From the NCBI RefSeq assembly GCF_031202265.1, contig NZ_CP100604.1:1302001-1366000 (forward strand): 64,000 nt of DNA, given 5' to 3'. The stretch is from Bradyrhizobium sp. Ash2021. Its GTDB lineage: Bacteria > Pseudomonadota > Alphaproteobacteria > Rhizobiales > Xanthobacteraceae. Made by a program: the position numbers and the translations under genes. Within the stretch, counting starts at the first letter, position 1, and every line of letters begins with the position of its first letter. Below the pieces are notes generated by a model that saw only the letters and a list, made by a program, of their open reading frames with translations, had not been told where the DNA came from and searched no databases. Below are positions 52,212 to 61,705 of this stretch, in pieces.

Positions 52212-52961
52212 ATGACGAGGGCTGTTTTCGCGTCCGTCCTGTGGGTCGCACTCTCGCCCGGCGCCTTCGCGGCCGGCGTCGAGCCGGCCAAGGATTTGCT
52301 GATAGATCCCGCGCCATGCCTGGCCGCGGCCGCCGCCGGCGACGATAACGACAGGATCGTCAGTACCTGCGGCGCGCTGATCGACCACGAAAAGACTGAA
52401 AGAGCCGACCGCATCAAGGCGCTGATCGCACGCGGCGGCGCCTTTGAGCGCAAGGATATCATCGACCGCGCCATATCGGACTATGACGCGGTGCTGCGGC
52501 TCGATCCGACGCTCACCGATATCTTCAACGCGCGCGGCGAACTCTGGCGCAAGAAGGGCGACCGGCCGAAGGCGCTGGCCGATTTCGGCGCGGCGATCAA
52601 GCTGAAGCCCGATCATCCGGCCGCACGCGGCAATTACAAGTCGCTGGCGCAGGAGCTGGAGCGGCTCGGCGCGCTGAAGGCGGTTGCCGGCAAGCCGAGC
52701 TTCAATTGCGCCACCGCTCGCCGCGCGGTGGAGAAGGCGATCTGCGCCAATCCGGAGATCGCCGATCTCGACCGCGAAATTAACGCGGCCAATATGAGGG
52801 TGATCGGCGAGGCGAGGAGTCCCGGTGAAGCGCGCGCGCTGCAGCAAGAGCAGAACGCGTTTATCGCAAGCCGCAATGCCGCGTTCGGTCGGCCGGGTTA
52901 CGATCTGCGCAAGGCGATGAAGGAGCGGCTGCAGAAATTGCTGGGCGTCGACGGGTATTAG
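52212..52961 (+). CDS. TPR and LprI-domain secreted protein
   Basis: A 249-residue protein with a signal peptide (residues 1-21), a TPR pair (YDAVLRLDPTLTDIFNARGE and following helices) and a C-terminal LprI/DUF1311-like domain starting FNCATARRAVEKAICANPEIADLDREIN, with two cysteines. LprI-type domains include lysozyme inhibitors. It is a shorter paralogue of the next gene. Start could be 52194. Confidence 0.75.
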   Translation: MTRAVFASVLWVALSPGAFAAGVEPAKDLLIDPAPCLAAAAAGDDNDRIVSTCGALIDHEKTERADRIKALIARGGAFERKDIIDRAISDYDAVLRLDPTLTDIFNARGELWRKKGDRPKALADFGAAIKLKPDHPAARGNYKSLAQELERLGALKAVAGKPSFNCATARRAVEKAICANPEIADLDREINAANMRVIGEARSPGEARALQQEQNAFIASRNAAFGRPGYDLRKAMKERLQKLLGVDGY

Positions 52962-52964
52962 CTG

Positions 52965-52993
52965 CTTCACCTCTCCCGAAGGGAGAGGTGAAG
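52965..52993. terminator. Perfect 13-pair hairpin between TPR genes
   Basis: CTTCACCTCTCCC, a GAA loop, then GGGAGAGGTGAAG. It begins four bases after the stop codon. No T-run follows on either strand, so it may be a REP-like repeat serving as mRNA 3' structure; a weaker relative (CCTCTCCCAATGGGAGAGG) follows the next gene near 54498. Confidence 0.6.
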
Positions 52994-53125
52994 TGGTGCT
53001 CGCGGCGCACTCTGGTTCGCTCGCTTAGAGATTCCGAAGGCTCTTCGAACCTCGGCGCAGGCTGCGGCGACATAGCGTCAAACGCGGCATGTCCGCGCGA
53101 GGTGCCCGTATTTTGAGAGCCGGCC

Positions 53126-54484
53126 ATGCGATCATCGATTTCACCCTTTGCCGCAAGCGTGGTGCTTGCCATCGCCATCCTGGCGTCGGCCGGCGCACGC
53201 GCCGAAACGCCCGCGGAACCGCCGGTCACCTGCGCGGCGCTGACGGTTGCGGCTCCCGCCCAGCTGATCGCAAGCTGCACCGCGCTGATCGACAATCCGG
53301 CGACGCCGGACGCCGACCGCCTCGATGCCATGATTACCCGCGCCGTTGCGCACTATGGCAACGGCGCGAGCGAAAAGGCGCTGGCCGAGATCGATGCGGT
53401 CATTGCCAAAGACCCCAACCGTGCGCGCGCGTTTCGCGCCCGCGGCGAAATCCTTCGCCAGACCGGCAAGAGGGAGGCTGCGCTTGAGGCGCTGAACCAG
53501 GCCATCAGGCTCGAGCCGGACAATGCCAACGGCTACGAGAGCCGCGGCAACGCCTTCAACAATGCCGGCAAATACGATCGCGCCATCGAGGATTATGACG
53601 AGGCGCTGCGGCTCAAGCCGGATTTCGCCCAGGCGTTTTCGGACCGCGGCGCCGCCTGGTATTTCAAGGGCGAGTATCAGAAGGCGATCGCCGATTACGA
53701 CCAGGCGATCCGCCTCGAACCGAGCCGGGCCCGGACCTACACCAACCGGGCCTCGGCCTATCGCAAGCTCGGCCACTCCGAGCGCGCGCTCGAGGACGAC
53801 AGCGCGGCGATCCGGATCGATCCGTCGCAGCCGGAATTCTTCGACAATCGCGGGCTGCACCTCGCCGGCAATGGCGATTACGCCCGCGCGATCGCCGATT
53901 ACGACGAGGCGATTGGAATTCGTCCCGAGCCAAAATTCCTGACCAACCGCGGCGATGCGTATCAGGCGTTGAAAAACTACGACCGCGCCATTGCGGATTA
54001 CGATGCGGCACTGAAACTGGATCCGAAGTTTCAACGTGCCTACAACAACCGCGGTGCGGCATGGCGCGGCAAGGGCGATCGGGCCCGCGCGCTGCAGGAT
54101 TACGCCGAGGCAATCCGCCTCGATCCCTCCGACAAGACCGCGGCCACCAACCATCAGGAGATTGCGCTCGAAGTCGAACGGCTGGGCACGCTGGCCTACC
54201 AGAAGAATTTGCCGAGCTTCAATTGCGCCACCGCGAAGCGTCAGGTAGAGAAAGCGATTTGCGCCGACCCCGGCCTCGCCCAGCTCGACCGCAACATCAA
54301 CGATGTGTTCCTCAGGGTGATCGCCAGCGCAGAATCCGACAGCCATCGCGCGGCGCTGGCGCTGACCCGGCAGCAGCGCGACTTCATCGACAAGCGCAAC
54401 GCGTCCTTCGGCCGCCGCGGCTACGATCTGCGCCAGGCGATGGTGGATCGGCTGGACCAGCTCAATACCGCCGCCCAGCAGTAG
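53126..54484 (+). CDS. Secreted eight-TPR protein with LprI-like C-terminus
   Basis: A 452-residue protein: signal peptide (residues 1-26, ending ARA), about eight TPR units (residues 60-350, for example YESRGNAFNNAGKYDRAIEDYDEALRLKPDF), then the same C-terminal domain as its upstream neighbour (FNCATAKRQVEKAICADPGLAQLDRNIN). A periplasmic scaffold capped with a possible lysozyme-inhibitor-like domain. Tandem duplication with extra TPRs is likely. Confidence 0.83.
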   Translation: MRSSISPFAASVVLAIAILASAGARAETPAEPPVTCAALTVAAPAQLIASCTALIDNPATPDADRLDAMITRAVAHYGNGASEKALAEIDAVIAKDPNRARAFRARGEILRQTGKREAALEALNQAIRLEPDNANGYESRGNAFNNAGKYDRAIEDYDEALRLKPDFAQAFSDRGAAWYFKGEYQKAIADYDQAIRLEPSRARTYTNRASAYRKLGHSERALEDDSAAIRIDPSQPEFFDNRGLHLAGNGDYARAIADYDEAIGIRPEPKFLTNRGDAYQALKNYDRAIADYDAALKLDPKFQRAYNNRGAAWRGKGDRARALQDYAEAIRLDPSDKTAATNHQEIALEVERLGTLAYQKNLPSFNCATAKRQVEKAICADPGLAQLDRNINDVFLRVIASAESDSHRAALALTRQQRDFIDKRNASFGRRGYDLRQAMVDRLDQLNTAAQQ

Positions 54485-54617
54485 GCGGGTGCCTCCACCT
54501 CTCCCAATGGGAGAGGCAAGAGTCGCGTTCGCCGCGCATTCTGACGCACTGTTCCGGCTTGATCTGGCGCCGCTTCCCGTGACAATGGCTCAAAGAACAA
54601 CGCTATTTGCTCGCATC

Positions 54618-54746
54618 GTCATGGCTGGGCTTGTCCCGGCCATCCACGTCCTACCTCTTCAAAGGAAGCAAGGACGTGGATGCCCGGGAGCGCAGACAAG
54701 TGTACGTAGTCTGCGCAAAGCAGACTACTATGCCCGGGCATGACGG
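54618..54746. repeat. Palindromic repeat, family 4
   Basis: GTCATGGCTGGGCTTGTCCC and GCCCGGGCATGAC bound a unit with inner arms CATCCACGTC and GACGTGGATG, and a second inner hairpin of GTAGTCTGCG with GCAGACTAC. It sits just before prpE. Frames through it are not coding. Confidence 0.7.
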
Positions 54747-54771
54747 AGGGCAGATTACGGGGAGACACGCC

Positions 54772-56682
54772 ATGAACATCCACGAGAAAAGCCGGTATCA
54801 CGAGGTCTACGCCCGCTCGCTCCGGGATCCCGAGGGTTTTTGGGCGGAGGCGGCGGCCGAGATCGATTGGATCGAGCCGGCCATGAAGATCTTCGATCCC
54901 TCGATGGGCCCCTACGGCTGCTGGTTTACGGGCGCCATGGTCAACACCTGCTACAACGCGCTCGATCGCCATGTCGCGGGTGGTCGCGCCGACCAGGTGG
55001 CGCTGATCCACGATTCGCCGCTGGCCGGCAGCATCACCAAATTGACCTATGCCGAGATGCTGCACGAGGTGAAAACGCTCGCGGCGATCATGCACGATTT
55101 CGGCGTGACCAAAGGCGACCGCGTCATCCTCTATATGCCGATGGTGCCGGAGGCTGTCATCGCGATGCTGGCCTGCGCGCGGATCGGTGCGGTGCACAGC
55201 GTGGTGTTCGGCGGCTTTGCGGCCAAGGAGCTTGCGACACGAATTGAGGACGCCAAGCCAAAACTGATCTTCTCGGCGAGCTGCGGGCTCGAGCCCGGCC
55301 GCATCGTGCAATACAAGCCGCTGCTCGACGAGGCGATCAGGCTTTCGAGTGTCAAGCCCGAGACCTGCATCGTGCTGCAGCGGCCGCAACAGGGCTGCGA
55401 TCTCACCGCCGGCCGCGATCATGACTGGGCCGGGCTGCGCAGCAAGGCAATGGCGGCGAACAAATCCGCCGACTGCGTCCCCGTGCTCGCGACCGATCCG
55501 CTCTATATCCTCTACACCTCGGGCACCACGGGAATCCCCAAGGGCGTGGTGCGCGACAATGGCGGGCATCTGGTCGCGCTGAAATGGTCGATGTTCAATC
55601 TCTACGGCGTCAAGCCCGGCGAAGTCTGGTGGTGCGGCTCCGACATCGGCTGGGTGGTCGGCCACAGCTACATCGTCTACGGACCGCTGATCCACGGCGC
55701 GACCTCGATCATGTATGAGGGCAAGCCGATCGGGACGCCGGATGCCGGCGCGTTCTGGCGCGTGATCGCGGAACACGAGGCGGTGGCGCTGTTCACCGCG
55801 CCGACCGCGTTCCGCGCCATCCGCAAGGAGGATCCGGAGGGCGCGTTCATCCGCAAATATGACTTGTCGAAATTCCGCACGCTGTTCCTGGCCGGCGAGC
55901 GCGCCGATCCGCCGACGGTGGGATGGGCGGAAGCGCAATTGAAGGTGCCTGTCATAGATCACTGGTGGCAGACCGAAACCGGCTGGTGCATCGCCGGCAA
56001 TCCGATGGGGCTTGGCATGCTGCCGGTCAAGCACGGTTCGCCGACGGTGCCGATGCCGGGCTATCAGGTCGACGTGGTCGATGAAGCGGCCAAGCCGCTG
56101 CCGGCCGGCACCATGGGCTCGATCGTCATAAAACTGCCGATGCCGCCGGCCTGCCTGCCGACGCTGTGGCAGCAGGACGACCGCTTCAGGGAGGCCTATC
56201 TCACCGAATTCCCCGGCTATTACAAAACCTCCGACGCCGGCTACAAGGATGCGGACGGCTATGTGTTCGTAATGGGCCGCACCGACGACATCATCAATGT
56301 CGCCGGTCATCGGCTTTCGACCGGCGGCATGGAAGAAATTCTCGCCTCGCATTCCGATGTCGCCGAATGCGCGGTGCTCGGCATCAAGGATGCGATCAAG
56401 GGCGAGGTGCCCTGCGGCTTCCTGGTGCTCAAGGCCGGCGTGACGCGCAGCCCGCTCGAGATCGAAAAGGAGATCGTGGCGCTGGTGCGGGAAAAACTCG
56501 GCCCCGTCGCCGCCTTCAAGCTCGCGATCACCGTCGGCCGGCTGCCGAAAACGCGGTCGGGCAAAATCCTGCGCGGCACCATCAAGAAGATCGCCGACGG
56601 CGAGGCCTGGATCATGCCCGCGACCATCGAGGATCCCAAGGTGCTCGATGAGATCGGGGAGGCGCTGAAGGGGAGGGTGTAG
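54772..56682 (+). CDS. prpE: Propionyl-CoA synthetase (acyl-CoA ligase)
   Basis: A 636-residue acetyl-CoA-synthetase-like enzyme that adenylates a short acid, most likely propionate, and joins it to CoA. N-terminal ACAS block (YHEVYARSLRDPEGFWAEAA), P-loop-like YTSGTTGIPKGVVRD, WWQTETGWCIAGNPMG, and the final Lys in KTRSGKILRGTIKKIADGE. Length and blocks fit PrpE better than Acs. Start at 54772 follows GGGGAGA; the long upstream extension is repeat sequence. Confidence 0.88.
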   Translation: MNIHEKSRYHEVYARSLRDPEGFWAEAAAEIDWIEPAMKIFDPSMGPYGCWFTGAMVNTCYNALDRHVAGGRADQVALIHDSPLAGSITKLTYAEMLHEVKTLAAIMHDFGVTKGDRVILYMPMVPEAVIAMLACARIGAVHSVVFGGFAAKELATRIEDAKPKLIFSASCGLEPGRIVQYKPLLDEAIRLSSVKPETCIVLQRPQQGCDLTAGRDHDWAGLRSKAMAANKSADCVPVLATDPLYILYTSGTTGIPKGVVRDNGGHLVALKWSMFNLYGVKPGEVWWCGSDIGWVVGHSYIVYGPLIHGATSIMYEGKPIGTPDAGAFWRVIAEHEAVALFTAPTAFRAIRKEDPEGAFIRKYDLSKFRTLFLAGERADPPTVGWAEAQLKVPVIDHWWQTETGWCIAGNPMGLGMLPVKHGSPTVPMPGYQVDVVDEAAKPLPAGTMGSIVIKLPMPPACLPTLWQQDDRFREAYLTEFPGYYKTSDAGYKDADGYVFVMGRTDDIINVAGHRLSTGGMEEILASHSDVAECAVLGIKDAIKGEVPCGFLVLKAGVTRSPLEIEKEIVALVREKLGPVAAFKLAITVGRLPKTRSGKILRGTIKKIADGEAWIMPATIEDPKVLDEIGEALKGRV

Positions 56683-56693
56683 CCGCGCGTGCC

Positions 56694-56777
56694 GTCATTG
56701 CGAGCGCAAGCGAAGCAATCCATCGTGCCGCATAAAGAAAGAATGGATTGCTTCGTCGCTTCGCTCCTCGCAATGAC
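56694..56777. repeat. Palindromic repeat, family 2, copy c
   Basis: GTCATTGCGAGCGC and CTCGCAATGAC bound the unit, with AAGCAATCCATCG and ATGGATTGCTTCG as inner arms. It directly follows the prpE stop codon. A short GTCATCCCCG...CGGGGAC hairpin follows at 56840-56865. Confidence 0.88.
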
Positions 56778-56904
56778 GGAACAAGGCCTATATTCCACCT
56801 CCACTATCGGGCAATTGCCTTTATTTCGATGGATTGCCGGGTCATCCCCGATCAAGTCGGGGACAGGCCCCCGGCAATGACGAAACCGGACGAACGGACA
56901 ATGC

Positions 56905-57177
56905 ATGCGACGTAAATTCGCACGACCCCTCATCCCGCTCTTGCTCATCGCCCCGCTGCTCGCAGGCTGCCTCGAGCGGGGGCAGCCGACCATGACCATT
57001 GCGGGCGGCGATGACGACGACGCCTTCTGCCGCGCCAACAATGTCGCGGTCGGCTCGTCGGAATACATCGCCTGCCGCAAGGACCGCGACGTCCAGCGCA
57101 ACAACGCCAACGCCCGCGCCGACCGCCGCCAGCGCGATCTCGGCGAATACATGCTGAATCATCCGGACCGACCGTGA
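56905..57177 (+). CDS. Small lipoprotein
   Basis: A 90-residue protein: signal peptide with a lipobox (LLLIAPLLAGC, Cys near residue 22), then an acidic and Arg-rich mature part (GGDDDDAFCRANN and RDVQRNNANARADRRQRD). It is likely acylated and attached to the membrane. Function unknown. Possible start at 56901 is out of frame, so 56905 is used. Confidence 0.75.
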   Translation: MRRKFARPLIPLLLIAPLLAGCLERGQPTMTIAGGDDDDAFCRANNVAVGSSEYIACRKDRDVQRNNANARADRRQRDLGEYMLNHPDRP

Positions 57178-57192
57178 CATCGGGAGAGCACC

Positions 57193-57399
57193 ATGAACGA
57201 GGACGTTTTCAACACCAGCCTGCGCGGCTTCCTCAAGAAGGTCGGCATCACCTCGCAGCGTGAAATCGAAAAGGCTGTCCGCGACGCCGTCGCGAGCGGT
57301 AGCCTGAAGGGCCATGAGAAACTGCCTGCCAAAATGGTGCTCACCATCGGTGGCGTCAGTCTCAGTCACGAGATCTTGGGCGAGATCGAACTCGGCTAA
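57193..57399 (+). CDS. DUF6494 protein
   Basis: A 68-residue protein, MNEDVFNTSLRGFLKKVGIT then SQREIEKAVRDAVASGSL and HEILGEIELG, matching the small DUF6494 family. A GGGAG lies nine bases upstream. Only 15 bases after the lipoprotein gene, so the two are likely cotranscribed. Confidence 0.8.
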   Translation: MNEDVFNTSLRGFLKKVGITSQREIEKAVRDAVASGSLKGHEKLPAKMVLTIGGVSLSHEILGEIELG

Positions 57400-57418
57400 G
57401 CCGGGCGAGGGGACTCCT

Positions 57419-57554
57419 TCTTCCCTCTCCCCTTGTGGGAGAGGGTGGCGCCTCACGAAGTGAGGCGACGGGTGAGGGGTCTGCCTCAGCCGATAGAGAC
57501 CCCCCATCCGTCGTCGCTTCGCGAAGACACCTTCTCCCACAAAGGGAGAAGGAA
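57419..57554. repeat. Long palindromic repeat, family 1, copy b
   Basis: The same outer arms as copy a (CCCTCTCCCCTTGTGGGAG and TCTCCCACAAAGGGAGAAGG) and the same inner GCCTCACGAAGTGAGGC hairpin. It lies between two convergent genes, where it can act as a bidirectional terminator. Confidence 0.85.
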
Positions 57555-57636
57555 GAAAAAAGCGCTTCACCGCACCGACAAGGTCAATGGCCTGGTGCTG
57601 CGCACGGAGTTCTTGAAGAAGGCGTGAGGCAGCCGC

Positions 57637-57933
57637 TCACTCGGCGGGCGGCTGCTTCCTGAAAGCGCCCTTGAGCGCGTCGACGGCCTCGGCGATCGGT
57701 GCGGCCAGCACAAAGAAGGCGCCCATCGCCACCGAAATGATAATGAAGCTGAGCGAGGTTTTTTCCTCGGCATCGTGGCGATGCGTTTCCTGGTCGATCG
57801 CTGCGGGCGCGAGGTTGGCATCGGAAGAGCGAGGCGCGCCGTACTTTCGCGGCCGGCGCGGAGGTGTCATCACCACCACGAACAGCACGTTTAACAGTAG
57901 CCAAATCCCCAGAATAATCAGAACCGTGCGCAC
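57637..57933 (-). CDS. Two-helix membrane protein of unknown function
   Basis: A 98-residue protein with an N-terminal membrane helix (TVLIILGIWLLLNVLFVVVM), a polar, basic middle (PPRRPRKYGAPRSS) and a second helix (LSFIIISVAMGAFFVLAAPIAEAV). No family recognised. It is convergent with the DUF6494 gene. The stretch 57934-58126 between it and the next terminator holds no gene I can support. Confidence 0.6.
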   Translation of the reverse strand: MRTVLIILGIWLLLNVLFVVVMTPPRRPRKYGAPRSSDANLAPAAIDQETHRHDAEEKTSLSFIIISVAMGAFFVLAAPIAEAVDALKGAFRKQPPAE

Positions 57934-58126
57934 AAAGGCCTCTTACCGCAAAGGGCTTCTCAAAATACGCGGAAAAGCTACTCCGGTTGCGGTCGCGGCA
58001 CAAATACTCATCTGTAACAGGGCTTCCGGGAGGGACGGTCCCCGGAAGCATTCGCCGTTCCGACCAGTCGTTTTGCGGATTAAAATCCTTGGCAGGCGCG
58101 CCGCAAGCGCCTTGTCGCCATCCCAA

Positions 58127-58157
58127 AACAAAAACGCGGCCGGTTGCCCCGCCGCGT
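58127..58157 (-). terminator. Rho-independent terminator of the DUF1013 gene
   Basis: On the minus strand ACGCGGC, a ten-base middle, then GCCGCGT followed by TTTTGTTTT. It lies 33 bases after the stop of the gene. Confidence 0.85.
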
Positions 58158-58189
58158 TCGAAAATCTCTCAACGGGAATGCGAAATACC

Positions 58190-58882
58190 TTATTCGTCGT
58201 CCTGCTTCTTGCCGCCGATTGTCTTCAGCTTGGCGAACACGGCGTCGACGTTGAGGTCGTCGCGCTGCTTTTCGGTCGGCTCGTATTCCGGCTCCTTCTT
58301 GGTGGTCTCGGAGGCCGGCAACAGAGTGGCGCCGCCATAGGCTGCGGGGACCGGCTTTTCCTTGGCGGCGCGCTGCACCTCGAAATCGAGTTCGATCTGC
58401 GAGCACAGGCCGAGCGTCACCGGGTCCATCGGGGTCAGGGTGGAGGCATTCCAGTGGGTGCGGTCGCGGACGCTGGCGATCGTGGTCTTGGTGGTGCCGA
58501 CCAGGCGCATGATCTGCGCGTCCTTCAATTCGGGGTGGTTGCGCACCAGCCACAGGATCGCGCTCGGCCGCTCGTGGCGGCGCGACACCGGGGTGTAGCG
58601 CGGGCCCTTCTTCTTGGCGGCGGGCGGCAGCGCCACCTTGCTCTCGCCGAGCTTGAGGCGGTAGTTCGGGTCCCTTTCGCCCTTTTCGATCTCGTCGCGG
58701 GTCAGTTGCCCGGTCGAAATCGGGTCCATGCCCTTGATCCCTTGGGCGGCGTCGCCGTCGGCGATGGCGCGGACCTCCAATGGATGCATTTTGGTGAAAT
58801 CCGCCACTTGGTCGAAGGTCAGCGCGGTATTATCAACCAGCCACACGGCCGTCGCCTTGGGCATCAGCGGTGCATTGCTCAT
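58190..58882 (-). CDS. trcR: DUF1013 cell-cycle transcription regulator
   Basis: A 230-residue protein of the alphaproteobacterial DUF1013 (TrcR) family. Recognisable: LMPKATAVWLVDNTALTFDQVADF, HPLEVRAIADGDAAQGIKGMDP, and the HTH-like PSAILWLVRNHPELKDAQIMRLVGTTKTTI with DRTHWN following. The family works with GcrA-type control of cell cycle genes. Start at 58882 matches the family; nine more upstream codons are possible. It is divergent from ispH. Confidence 0.85.
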   Translation of the reverse strand: MSNAPLMPKATAVWLVDNTALTFDQVADFTKMHPLEVRAIADGDAAQGIKGMDPISTGQLTRDEIEKGERDPNYRLKLGESKVALPPAAKKKGPRYTPVSRRHERPSAILWLVRNHPELKDAQIMRLVGTTKTTIASVRDRTHWNASTLTPMDPVTLGLCSQIELDFEVQRAAKEKPVPAAYGGATLLPASETTKKEPEYEPTEKQRDDLNVDAVFAKLKTIGGKKQDDE

Positions 58883-59102
58883 GGCAAATCTCCTTTGTGC
58901 TCCGCCCACCTCTTTTGGAGGCGAAGTCAGTGGTCATCAGTGATGACGGGAATTGAGGCCCTATATAAGCCCGGAGGGGCTATTGGCGCAATGGCCCAGC
59001 AAAAGTGCCTTGACAGTGCCCCAAAGCAGCCCCAAGTCCTTATGCGAATTGGCCGTTCCCCGCCCGCCGGCGAGGGGTGATTCGGTCTCCGAGATAGCCC
59101 CT

Positions 59103-60065
59103 ATGCCAGCCAAACCAGACCTGAAAATCGTGCTTTGTTCACCCCGGGGCTTCTGCGCCGGCGTGGTCCGGGCCATTGACACGGTGGAACGGGCGCTGAC
59201 CATCTACGGCGCTCCGGTCTATGTCCGCCATGAGATCGTGCATAACCGCTACGTGGTCGACAGCCTGAAGACCAAGGGCGCGATTTTCGTCGAGGAACTG
59301 GCCGAAATCCCCGACAATACCAACGCGCCGGTGGTGTTTTCGGCCCACGGGGTGCCGAAATCGGTCCCGGCCGACGCCCGCGCCCGCAATTTCTTCTCGC
59401 TCGACGCGACCTGCCCGCTGGTCACCAAGGTGCACCGCGAGGCCGCGATCCATTTCAAGCGCGGCCGCGAAATCCTGCTGATCGGGCATTCCCACCACCC
59501 GGAAGTGGTCGGCACGCTTGGGCAATTGCCGCAGGGCGCGGTGACGCTGATCGAGACCAACGAAGACGCCAAGACCTTTACGCCGAAGGATCCCAACAAC
59601 CTCGCTTTCGTGACCCAGACGACGCTGTCGATCGACGACACCGCCGAGATCGTCGCGATGCTGAAGGAGCGGTTCCCGAACATCTCCGGACCTCACAAGG
59701 AAGACATCTGCTACGCCACCACCAACCGCCAGCTGGCGGTGAAGAAGGTGGCGCCGGTGGTCGATGCTTTGATCGTGGTCGGCGCGCCGAACTCGTCGAA
59801 TTCGCAGCGCCTGCGCGAAGTCGCCGAACGCGAGGGCTGTCCCATCGCCGTGCTGGCGCAGCGCGCCAGCGATCTCGACTGGCCGCGCTTCGAGGGCATC
59901 AGGAGCCTCGGCATCACCGCGGGCGCCTCGGCGCCCGAAGTGATCGTCGAGGAGATCATGGGCGCGTTCGCCGAGCGTTATGAGCTGCATGTGGAGACGG
60001 TGTCGGCCGCCGAAGAGAATGAATTCTTCCCGCTGCCGCGTTCATTGCGACCCGACGCGGCGTAA
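59103..60065 (+). CDS. ispH: 4-hydroxy-3-methylbut-2-enyl diphosphate reductase
   Basis: IspH makes IPP and DMAPP in the last step of the MEP isoprenoid pathway. This 320-residue protein has the three iron-sulfur cysteines, Cys18 (PRGFCAGV), Cys104 (LDATCPLV) and Cys203 ([11 protein letters not shown]), and the substrate block [17 protein letters not shown]. Start at 59103 (MPAKPDLK) chosen; the frame continues upstream through non-coding sequence. thrB begins 11 bases after it. Confidence 0.97.
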   Translation: MPAKPDLKIVLCSPRGFCAGVVRAIDTVERALTIYGAPVYVRHEIVHNRYVVDSLKTKGAIFVEELAEIPDNTNAPVVFSAHGVPKSVPADARARNFFSLDATCPLVTKVHREAAIHFKRGREILLIGHSHHPEVVGTLGQLPQGAVTLIETNEDAKTFTPKDPNNLAFVTQTTLSIDDTAEIVAMLKERFPNISGPHKEDICYATTNRQLAVKKVAPVVDALIVVGAPNSSNSQRLREVAEREGCPIAVLAQRASDLDWPRFEGIRSLGITAGASAPEVIVEEIMGAFAERYELHVETVSAAEENEFFPLPRSLRPDAA

Positions 60066-60076
60066 GGCGCGTCCCC

Positions 60077-61057
60077 ATGGCGGTGTACACGGACGTTGCC
60101 GCCGAAGAGCTCGCGGAATTCCTCAAAGGCTACGACATCGGCGAATTGCTGTCCTACAAGGGCATCGCCGAAGGCGTCGAGAATTCCAATTTTCTGATGC
60201 ACACCAGCAAGGGCGCCTACATCCTCACGCTCTATGAAAAGCGTGTGGCGGCCGATGATCTGCCGTACTTTCTTTCTCTGATGGCGCATCTGGCCGAGCG
60301 CGGCGTGCGCTGCCCGCAGCCGGCCAGGAACCGCAAGGGCGAAGTCTATTCGACGCTGGCGGACCGGCCGGCGGCCATCATCAATTTCCTCGAAGGCATG
60401 TGGCCGCGGCGGCCCAATGCGGCGCATTGCGGCGGGGTCGGTGAGGCGCTCGCAAAAATGCATCTCGCCGGCCGCGACTTTCCGCTGTTCCGGAAAAATC
60501 CGCTGTCGGTCGAAGGCTGGCGGCCGCTGTTCGATCTGGCCGCACCGCGCGCCGACAGCGTGCAGGCGGGCCTGCGCGATTTCATCGGCCGCGAACTCGA
60601 TCATCTGGAAGCGCGCTGGCCTGCGAGCCTTCCGGTCGGCGTCATCCATGCCGATCTGTTTCCCGACAACGTGTTCTTCCTCGGCGACAAATTGTCGGGC
60701 CTGATCGATTTTCCGTTTTCCTGCAATGATATCCTGGCCTACGACATCGCGATCTGCCTCAACGCCTGGTGCTTCGAGCCGGATCATTCCTTCAACGTCA
60801 CCAAGGCCCGCGCGCTGCTCAACGCCTATGGCCGCGAGCGCAAACTGTCGGATGCCGAGCAGGATGCGCTGCCGCTCCTGGCGCGCGGGGCCGCGCTGCG
60901 CTTTTTTCTCACGCGTCTGGTCGATTTCCTCGACGTGCCGCCGGGCGCGCTGGTGAAGCCGAAAGACCCGCTCGAATATGTCCGCAAGCTGCGCTTCCAG
61001 CAAAGCGTCTCCAGCCTGCGCGATTACGGCGTGACGCAGCCGGGATGTGCGGCGTGA
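60077..61057 (+). CDS. thrB: Homoserine kinase, APH-like type
   Basis: A 326-residue homoserine kinase of the aminoglycoside-phosphotransferase fold used by alphaproteobacteria in threonine synthesis. Motifs: [20 protein letters not shown] near the start, catalytic [27 protein letters not shown], and a C-terminal helical part. Between ispH and rnhA, an order conserved in the Bradyrhizobium group. Confidence 0.95.
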   Translation: MAVYTDVAAEELAEFLKGYDIGELLSYKGIAEGVENSNFLMHTSKGAYILTLYEKRVAADDLPYFLSLMAHLAERGVRCPQPARNRKGEVYSTLADRPAAIINFLEGMWPRRPNAAHCGGVGEALAKMHLAGRDFPLFRKNPLSVEGWRPLFDLAAPRADSVQAGLRDFIGRELDHLEARWPASLPVGVIHADLFPDNVFFLGDKLSGLIDFPFSCNDILAYDIAICLNAWCFEPDHSFNVTKARALLNAYGRERKLSDAEQDALPLLARGAALRFFLTRLVDFLDVPPGALVKPKDPLEYVRKLRFQQSVSSLRDYGVTQPGCAA

Positions 61058-61506
61058 GCGAATTGCCCCGGGTGACGGTTTTCACCGACGGCGCCTGCTC
61101 GGGCAATCCCGGCCCCGGCGGCTGGGGTGCGATCCTGAAATTCGGCGATACCGAGAAGGAATTGAAGGGCGGCGAGGCGCACACCACCAACAACCGCATG
61201 GAATTGATGGCGGCGATCTCGGCGCTGGAAGCGCTGAAGAAACCCTGCGTGGTCGACCTCACCACCGACAGCCAGTATGTCCGCCAGGGCATCACCGGCT
61301 GGATCCATGGCTGGAAGAAGAACGGCTGGCGCACCGCGGACAAGAAGCCGGTCAAGAATGTCGATTTGTGGCAGCGGCTCGACGCCGCGCTGAAACCGCA
61401 TCAGGTGCACTGGCACTGGATCAAGGGCCACGCCGGCCACGAGGAAAACGAGCGCGCCGACCAGCTCGCCCGCGAGGGCGTCGCGATGGCGCGGTTGAAG
61501 GCGTAG
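61054..61506 (+). CDS. rnhA: Ribonuclease HI
   Basis: A 150-residue RNase HI that removes RNA from RNA-DNA hybrids. Catalytic acids in [30 protein letters not shown] and [11 protein letters not shown], then His in [20 protein letters not shown] chose the GTG at 61054 overlapping the thrB stop (GTGA), giving the usual N-terminus MSELPRV; an ATG at 61045 would add three residues. Confidence 0.96.
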   Translation: MSELPRVTVFTDGACSGNPGPGGWGAILKFGDTEKELKGGEAHTTNNRMELMAAISALEALKKPCVVDLTTDSQYVRQGITGWIHGWKKNGWRTADKKPVKNVDLWQRLDAALKPHQVHWHWIKGHAGHEENERADQLAREGVAMARLKA

Positions 61507-61527
61507 GCGGGGAGAGCGAAGCGGCTC

Positions 61528-61660
61528 TTCCCCTCTCCCCTTGTGGGAGAGGGTGGCCACGATACGAAGTATCGTGGATGGGTGAGGGGTTCTCTCCGCG
61601 GATAGAGACCCCTCATCCGGCGCGCTGCGCGCCACCTTCTCCCACAAGGGGAGAAGGGAA
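61528..61660. repeat. Long palindromic repeat, family 1, copy c
   Basis: Outer arms as in copies a and b, but the inner hairpin is CCACGATACGAAGTATCGTGG instead of the GCCTCACG one. It lies between the convergent rnhA and peroxiredoxin genes. Confidence 0.85.
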
Positions 61661-61705
61661 GCAAAGCCGGGCGACGACAGTTGTGTGTGCGGCGACGGCC
61701 TCTGC

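Noticed and set aside
54619..56352. 577-residue minus-strand open frame
   Set aside because: Shadow of prpE; the coding strand is certain from acyl-CoA ligase motifs.
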